In this document: positions 20,510 to 24,242 of the stretch, in pieces | How positions within the stretch are numbered: position 1 is the stretch's first letter | Layout of the letters: each line of letters begins with the position of its first letter | Source: BMS3Bbin07 sp036244995 | GTDB lineage: Bacteria; Nitrospirota; Thermodesulfovibrionia; Thermodesulfovibrionales; JdFR-85 | NCBI GenBank assembly: GCA_036244995.1 | Contig: BTTF01000027.1 | Coordinates: 1 to 24,242, forward strand | DNA length: 24,242 bases | Direction of reading: 5' to 3' | Position numbers and translations under genes: made by a program | Notes under the pieces: generated by a model | Databases searched by the model: none | What the model was told of the DNA's origin: nothing | Seen by the model: the letters and a program-made list of their open reading frames with translations, nothing else

Positions 20510-21970
20510 ATGAAAGGGTCAAGTTTTTTTAGGAGTTTCGGACTGATTTCTCTGCTTCTGGCCATTTTTGTGGCCCTGTCGGGTTGCAGTTCCAGGGATA
20601 TAACGGTTCAACCTGAAGAAGACCAGACAAGTGTGATCAGGAACCCGGCGATGGGATGGGTGCTGTATGCCGATGCATTTGCTGATTTCCCCCAGGCCGC
20701 TGAATACTGGGAAAGCCAGGACCCTTATGCAGGGAGTGCGAGCATCTTTTATGTAAGACTTCCATGGTCCCAGCTTGAACCACAGGAAGGCGTTTATGCA
20801 TGGGAAAATGACCAGAACTTTAAGGACCTCATTCAGGGTGCGCTGGACAGGGGACTGAAGCTTGCATTTCGCGTCTATGTCGACAGTGAGGGCTCTTACC
20901 TGCAGGCAACGCCTGAGTATGTAAAAGATGCCGGGGCAGAAGGGATTGTCAATACAAAAACCGGTCGCTGGGACCCGTATGTTGACGACCCTGTTTTTCA
21001 GAAGGAATTCTCCTTGTTCATAGAGGCCTTTGGCAAGGAATACAATGACCCTGCTGTTGTCGATTTCGTTGACGGCAATGGTCTGGGACGCTGGGGGGAG
21101 GGGAATCGACTGAAGTTGCAGGGGGGTGATAAAAATGGTGTGCTCCGCTGGATTACCGAAGCGTATGCAACAAACTTCACCCGCGTACTTCTGGGAGTGC
21201 AATACAATAAAAGCTCAACCGGGTTTGGCCTGGACAACATTGATGCTGTTGCCCTCGGAGAACATGGATATGTGATACGCAAGGATACCCTCGGTCTTCC
21301 ATACTGGTTCACAGAGGCCGATAAGGAGAGGATTCGCAGTCACTTTCCCGGGGTTCCCTTTTACGGGGAAAATGTTTATCAGTACCTTCAGACCAAGCAG
21401 AGGTGGTCAAAAGATTATGCTACCTTGAGGGCAGCGCTTGAGGCTGTCCTCAATGACGCCTTGTCCCTGCATGCAAACACCCTGGACCTTCGCCTCCCGG
21501 AAGACACGGAAGCCTGGTTTGCAGAGGCCCCCGACCTGGTACAGGAGTTTATCGTCAGGGGGGGATACCGTTTGATTCCTGCGAAAATTACCTATCCTGA
21601 TAGAGTGGAGCAGGGAGGAGAGATAACCATAACACATACCTGGAAAAATACAGGTGTCGGGGTGCTGCCCAATAATAAGCCCCAATGGAATTACAAGTAC
21701 AAGGTTGCCTTTGCCTTGATCGACCCGGCAACAGGGCAGGTTGTGTTCAGGGCCGTTGACAATGTTGCAGAGCCTTCTGCCTGGATAGAAGGGGGGCAAT
21801 ATTCATACACGCTGAATGCTTCTCTTGATTCCGTGCCGGCAGGGAGTTACAGTTTGGGATGTGCAATCATAGATTCCACCATGGATAACACGCCTGCCGT
21901 TAATCTTGCAATCCTGAATGAAAGAACGGATTCCGGCTGGTATATCCTGGGCGATATATCGGTGGATTGA
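20510..21970 (+). CDS. DUF4832/glycosidase-like TIM-barrel lipoprotein
   Basis: 486 residues. A lipoprotein signal (hydrophobic core residues 10-22, lipobox LSGC with Cys26, then Ser-Ser) predicts outer-membrane anchoring. Residues about 45-365 resemble a glycoside-hydrolase-type barrel of the DUF4874/GH42-like sort: RNPAMGWVLYAD, FYVRLPWSQLEPQEGVYAWE and LKLAFRVYVDSE. Residues about 385-486 fit the DUF4832 beta-sandwich: YRLIPAKITYPDRVEQGGEI, ITHTWKNTGVG and the end GWYILGDISVD. A polysaccharide-linked role is likely from the fold, but the substrate and catalytic acids are not established. The start at 20510 is chosen for AGGGAGG at good spacing and for the signal peptide; ATG at 20507 is too close, and the in-frame extension back to 20333 lies upstream of the promoter. 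A strong terminator follows. Confidence 0.82.
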   Translation: MKGSSFFRSFGLISLLLAIFVALSGCSSRDITVQPEEDQTSVIRNPAMGWVLYADAFADFPQAAEYWESQDPYAGSASIFYVRLPWSQLEPQEGVYAWENDQNFKDLIQGALDRGLKLAFRVYVDSEGSYLQATPEYVKDAGAEGIVNTKTGRWDPYVDDPVFQKEFSLFIEAFGKEYNDPAVVDFVDGNGLGRWGEGNRLKLQGGDKNGVLRWITEAYATNFTRVLLGVQYNKSSTGFGLDNIDAVALGEHGYVIRKDTLGLPYWFTEADKERIRSHFPGVPFYGENVYQYLQTKQRWSKDYATLRAALEAVLNDALSLHANTLDLRLPEDTEAWFAEAPDLVQEFIVRGGYRLIPAKITYPDRVEQGGEITITHTWKNTGVGVLPNNKPQWNYKYKVAFALIDPATGQVVFRAVDNVAEPSAWIEGGQYSYTLNASLDSVPAGSYSLGCAIIDSTMDNTPAVNLAILNERTDSGWYILGDISVD

Positions 21971-21991
21971 CAATACCTCTTTGTTGGTGAT

Positions 21992-22035
21992 AACCGGGAG
22001 CAGCCTTAATTCTGCTCCCGGTTGTTAACGTTTTT
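21992..22035 (+). terminator. Hairpin between convergent lipoprotein and barrel genes
   Basis: AACCGGGAGCAG (21992-22003) pairs perfectly with CTGCTCCCGGTT (22012-22023), a 12-bp stem with an 8-nt loop. A TTTTT run comes 7 nt later (22031-22035) on the plus strand, partly inside the stop region of the convergent gene. It probably terminates the lipoprotein mRNA and may also protect the 3' end of the leftward mRNA, which has no U-tract. Confidence 0.7.
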
Positions 22036-23236
22036 ACCATTGAAAAGCTATATTGGCACTGGCTCCAACCTCTTCTTTTGCAAAATCGTATGCGCCGGCA
22101 ACATCTAATCTTAAACCAAGGAGTCCCAATCCAAGACCTGCTGTAGCCACAAAGTTTGATCCGCTCTCTGCCACGTTCTTATATCCCCCCGCCCTGATGG
22201 TGAAGAGGTCACTTAATATCTTTCCTTTGGTCCCAAGTGCCTGCTCGAATCCAACAGCAACCTGCCGCTCCTTATATCCCGGCGTAAGTGTCTCGTTGGA
22301 GGTAACATCTATATCGAGTGCAACAGTTGCTCCCCGCCAGGGCAGAAAGGCAGCGCCCGCCCTGACCTGGGGAGCTATCTTTATATCTCTCCCACTTGCA
22401 GAGGAGAATGATGGGCCTGTAAGGTATTTTCCTACGGCTCCCAGCCTTAACCTCTCCGACGGCATCCAGATTACACCAATATCCCCTGTTATCTTCTGGC
22501 TGGTGCGTTTGTTATTTTTTACCTCTTCCACGATATTAGTATCGCTGGTATTAAAGGCACGGATAGAGTCAAAGTAGGTGGCGGCATCCATAAGTTTAAC
22601 AGTGGCTCCAACGTGGAGGGTATCGTTGATAAAACCGTGTGCCAGGCTCAGACTGTATTCAATAGTCTGTAATCCGGTGAGGTCTATTTTTGACGTATTG
22701 TTGGCTATGGATTGGGGGTCTAAGAAGGGGAGGGTGGCATTAACATTAACCAGGTCGAGCTTCGGTACAGCATTTGCGTAGCCTATCCCTGTTACACCTA
22801 TTGCCAGGGCCATACCCTTTATATTGGCACTTACAATAGCCCCTGCCTGTCCATTGATGTCGATTCTGCTACCCTTTTTGTCTAACTTGCGGAGTATATC
22901 CACTAACCGGTCTACATCTTCCGTATTGGAATAGAACTCCGGATCCTTAATGCCTCTCCCGTCAAGGACATCGTCAATATCGTTCCACAAGTCTGCAAGG
23001 CCACTGTGGTCCTTGACAATAGCCCCGACGTGAGCCCTGATATCCGTTGCCCTGTGCTGGGCACTCAGGCCGGCCGGATTCCAGTATATAGCTGTAGCAT
23101 CTGATGCAACTGCAACATGAGCTCCCCCCATGCCCAAGGCCCTTGGTCCTAATGTTACAAATTCCGCTGCAAAGGCACTGGTTGTCAGAAGAAGGAAAGA
23201 GAGTCCCAATAAAAAAATATGTCTTACACCTGCCAT
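22034..23236 (-). CDS. Outer-membrane beta-barrel protein, TraF/FadL-like (UPF0164/PorV type)
   Basis: 400 residues. A Sec signal peptide with likely cleavage at AFA-A (after residue 23) is followed by FVTLGPRALGMGGAHVAVASDATAIYWNPAGL, whose core GMGGA(x)VA..D.....WNPAGL is typical of the FadL/TraF_2/PorV superfamily. The rest alternates short beta strands, ending in the aromatic residue FQW expected for BAM-assembled barrels. Function could be hydrophobic-compound transport or a surface/secretion channel; the family name TraF does not imply conjugation here. The start at 23236 has AAAGGAGG 7 nt upstream; ATG at 23242 abuts the Shine-Dalgarno site and is unlikely. The frame continues open to a second ATG at 23338 with its own strong site (see the next entry). 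Confidence 0.85.
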   Translation of the reverse strand: MAGVRHIFLLGLSFLLLTTSAFAAEFVTLGPRALGMGGAHVAVASDATAIYWNPAGLSAQHRATDIRAHVGAIVKDHSGLADLWNDIDDVLDGRGIKDPEFYSNTEDVDRLVDILRKLDKKGSRIDINGQAGAIVSANIKGMALAIGVTGIGYANAVPKLDLVNVNATLPFLDPQSIANNTSKIDLTGLQTIEYSLSLAHGFINDTLHVGATVKLMDAATYFDSIRAFNTSDTNIVEEVKNNKRTSQKITGDIGVIWMPSERLRLGAVGKYLTGPSFSSASGRDIKIAPQVRAGAAFLPWRGATVALDIDVTSNETLTPGYKERQVAVGFEQALGTKGKILSDLFTIRAGGYKNVAESGSNFVATAGLGLGLLGLRLDVAGAYDFAKEEVGASANIAFQW

Positions 23237-23242
23237 TGCCAT

Positions 23243-23338
23243 ACCTCCTTTAAATCCTTCCGTTAATTTAACAAGCAATCCAGTATCACGTAGCCTGTCT
23301 GAACCCAACTCATTATACCAGGCACCGTCTAATCCCAT
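23243..23338 (-). pseudogene. In-frame upstream segment resembling the N-terminus of an avidin
   Basis: ATG at 23338 has a strong ribosome-binding site (CGGAGGTAATC, 6-nt gap after GGAGG... to ATG). The first residues MGLDGAWYNELGS match the first strand of avidin/streptavidin (streptavidin GTWYNQLGS; 7 of 9 identical), including the Asn, Leu and Ser that contribute to the biotin site. After Ser13 the similarity stops: DRLRDTGLLVKLTEGFKGG follows, and the frame runs without a stop into the barrel gene. No further avidin sequence was seen in the other two forward frames. The simplest reading is a truncated avidin-family gene fused by deletion to the barrel-gene leader. It could instead be a coincidence or an alternative N-terminus for the barrel protein. 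Confidence 0.4.
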
Positions 23339-23614
23339 GATTACCTCCGTTTTTTGCTTTTAGTTGATTTTAAAAAATATCAGGATAGGACAGGATGTCC
23401 CATTCTTTGATATGAATTCTCAGGTTTCAAGGTGGTTTCTTAAGCATGTTCCCCTTTTATCAGGATTGAGAAAGGTATTGCAGCATCTATGAATTACTCG
23501 CAACTATCATCACGAGAGTTTCACAATGAAACCATCTACTCTATAATATCCCATAAGTAAAGAATAATCAAGCTGGTCAAGGAGTATTATCAAGGACTAT
23601 TTGGGTGGATTTAT

Positions 23615-23651
23615 AAAAAAGGGCAGCCAGGGAGGTGGGCGCCTGGCTGCC
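23615..23651 (-). terminator. Leftward intrinsic terminator without an obvious gene
   Basis: GGCAGCCAGG (23622-23631) pairs perfectly with CCTGGCTGCC (23642-23651) around a 10-nt GC-rich loop. Read leftward, the stem is followed by C and six T (bases 23620-23615). This is a textbook intrinsic terminator for minus-strand transcription, yet no minus-strand gene lies to its right in the window. Confidence 0.7.
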
Positions 23652-23841
23652 AAGGGGAGGAAGTAACGGAAAGAGAATATGCCGGTATCACTCTATTAAA
23701 GAGTTTTGTTACAGTGAGGCTTAACGTACCGTTATTAAAAAAATTACCCTTAGTTCTGTTTTTAGGATAGCTGAAGACTTTGAAAAAAGGATGAAGAAAA
23801 TATGAATAAATAGTGAAGATTTGTTTCGATATGGGGGAAGG

Positions 23842-23870
23842 TTGTATATATATAGAAATGTTGTTAATAT
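23842..23870 (+). promoter_or_regulatory. Possible promoter for the CBM48-type gene
   Basis: TTGTAT (23842-23847), a 17-bp spacer and TAATAT (23865-23870) give a start near 23877, about 56 nt before the ATG. Each hexamer matches the consensus at 4 of 6 positions in an AT-rich region, so chance is possible. Confidence 0.35.
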
Positions 23871-23932
23871 GGGGTTGCATTTATATGTGAATAAGTAGCA
23901 GAATATTTTAACACACACAACAAGGAGGGATT

Positions 23933-24242
23933 ATGAAAAAGCGAAGGGGAAATCAATCTGACAAGAAATCGTTTGTCAAGGAGTCAAAGGAGACAAGGAG
24001 CACTTCCGGTAACCCTGGGTTTGAGTCTATCTCCAGCAAACCTGTATCCGGCAAACCTGTATCCGGTAACCCAGTTTCCAGTAAGCCTGCTGTCGGTAAA
24101 CCAGTTTCCAGTAAACCTGTCGCCAGTAAGCCTGTCGCCGGTAAACCTGTGAAGAGTTTGGAAGTTGCAGGGATCAAGAAACAGTATCTCAAAAGTCGTG
24201 CTGCCTGCAAGGTCACCTTCAAGCTGCCGAAAGAGGCGGCTC
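23933..24242 (+). CDS. CBM48/AMPK glycogen-binding-type protein with pentapeptide linker, 3' end outside the window
   Basis: The first 103 codons are visible; the gene continues past the right edge. AAGGAGGG lies 4 nt before the ATG. Residues 1-34 are charged and disordered-looking. Residues 35-74 are eight tandem five-residue units of the [SG][KN]P[VA][SAVK] type. From residue 79, IKKQYLKSRAACKVTFKLP matches the start of small bacterial proteins with an isoamylase-N/AMPK glycogen-binding (CBM48) domain, where a Trp-containing strand should follow. No signal peptide is present, so it is probably cytoplasmic. A role in glycogen or starch-like polymer binding is expected from the family, but the carbohydrate-contacting residues lie outside the window. 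Confidence 0.7.
   Translation, partial: MKKRRGNQSDKKSFVKESKETRSTSGNPGFESISSKPVSGKPVSGNPVSSKPAVGKPVSSKPVASKPVAGKPVKSLEVAGIKKQYLKSRAACKVTFKLPKEAA
24035..24154 (+). repeat. Eight 15-bp tandem repeats coding a Ser-Lys-Pro-Val linker
   Basis: Eight head-to-tail 15-bp units encode SKPVS, GKPVS, GNPVS, SKPAV, GKPVS, SKPVA, SKPVA and GKPVK. The DNA units differ at several third positions, so the array is not newly expanded, but slippage could still change copy number. The product is a basic, Pro-rich flexible linker between the N-terminus and the CBM48-like domain. Confidence 0.9.

Larger units (their letters stand above)
23339..23932. other. Long spacer with no supported gene
   Basis: About 594 bp between the avidin-like/barrel leader and the CBM48 gene. 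It holds a leftward terminator (23615-23651), a small GTTTCA-caa-TGAAAC hairpin (23518-23532) and a possible rightward promoter (23842-23870). AT-rich open stretches on the minus strand run straight through the terminator and lack start signals, so no protein gene is called. Confidence 0.7.

Noticed and set aside
20519..21202. Minus-strand open frame of 227 codons opposite the lipoprotein gene
   Set aside because: No domain, no start signal and atypical composition; the plus-strand reading has a promoter, ribosome-binding site, lipobox and family motifs.
23611..23880. Minus-strand 89-codon open frame in the right spacer
   Set aside because: It reads through the intrinsic terminator stem, has no ribosome-binding site and encodes an AT-driven hydrophobic composition.
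24035..24154. CRISPR-like repeat array
   Set aside because: Units are 15 bp, head to tail with no spacers, in frame and inside a coding region.

Overview
This is a bacterial chromosomal window of moderate GC content with AT-rich spacers and no plasmid, phage or insertion-sequence signature. A Gram-negative (diderm) host is indicated by a signal-peptide outer-membrane beta-barrel protein ending in an aromatic residue and by a lipoprotein with Ser after the lipobox Cys. The heme-c chemoreceptor, the HEAT-containing chemosensory operon and a CBM48-type protein preceded by a Ser/Lys/Pro linker suggest Nitrospirota or a Desulfobacterota-like lineage. That assignment is an inference from protein flavour, not a database result.

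Left part (1-6467): a sugar-phosphate-isomerase/AP-endonuclease-type TIM barrel gene, open to the left edge, converges on a leftward cluster. In transcription order this cluster is a universal stress protein, an OmpR-type regulator, its membrane histidine kinase and RimI. Two rightward housekeeping genes follow: metK, behind a promoter and a leader with an attenuator-like hairpin, and rlmN, which ends 2 bp from the next convergent gene.

Middle (6470-20077): one leftward chemosensory operon of eleven genes, mostly overlapping by 4-47 bp. Order: cheY1, cheA, cheW1, mcp2, mcp1, cheW2, a large HEAT-repeat protein, cheR, cheB, a coiled-coil/GAF protein, cheY2. It encodes a full receptor-kinase-adaptor-adaptation set but no CheC, CheD, CheX or CheZ. 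Mcp2 is the most unusual protein: a CxxCH heme-c periplasmic sensor, a HAMP domain, four tandem 28-residue coiled-coil repeats, the signalling tip, and then a PhnD-like substrate-binding-protein domain that should lie in the cytoplasm.

Right part (20078-24242): the divergent spacer upstream of cheY1 holds a strong leftward promoter whose predicted start falls at the base of an 83-nt, helix-closed, multi-hairpin element. This is a candidate leader RNA or small RNA for the che operon. The spacer also carries a rightward promoter for a DUF4832/glycosidase-like lipoprotein. That lipoprotein converges, across a 12-bp-stem hairpin, on a TraF/FadL-like outer-membrane barrel. Just upstream of the barrel gene, and in frame with it, is a short open segment with its own strong ribosome-binding site whose first residues look like the first strand of an avidin. 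A long, nearly gene-free spacer with a leftward terminator follows, and then the start of a CBM48-type protein that runs off the right edge.
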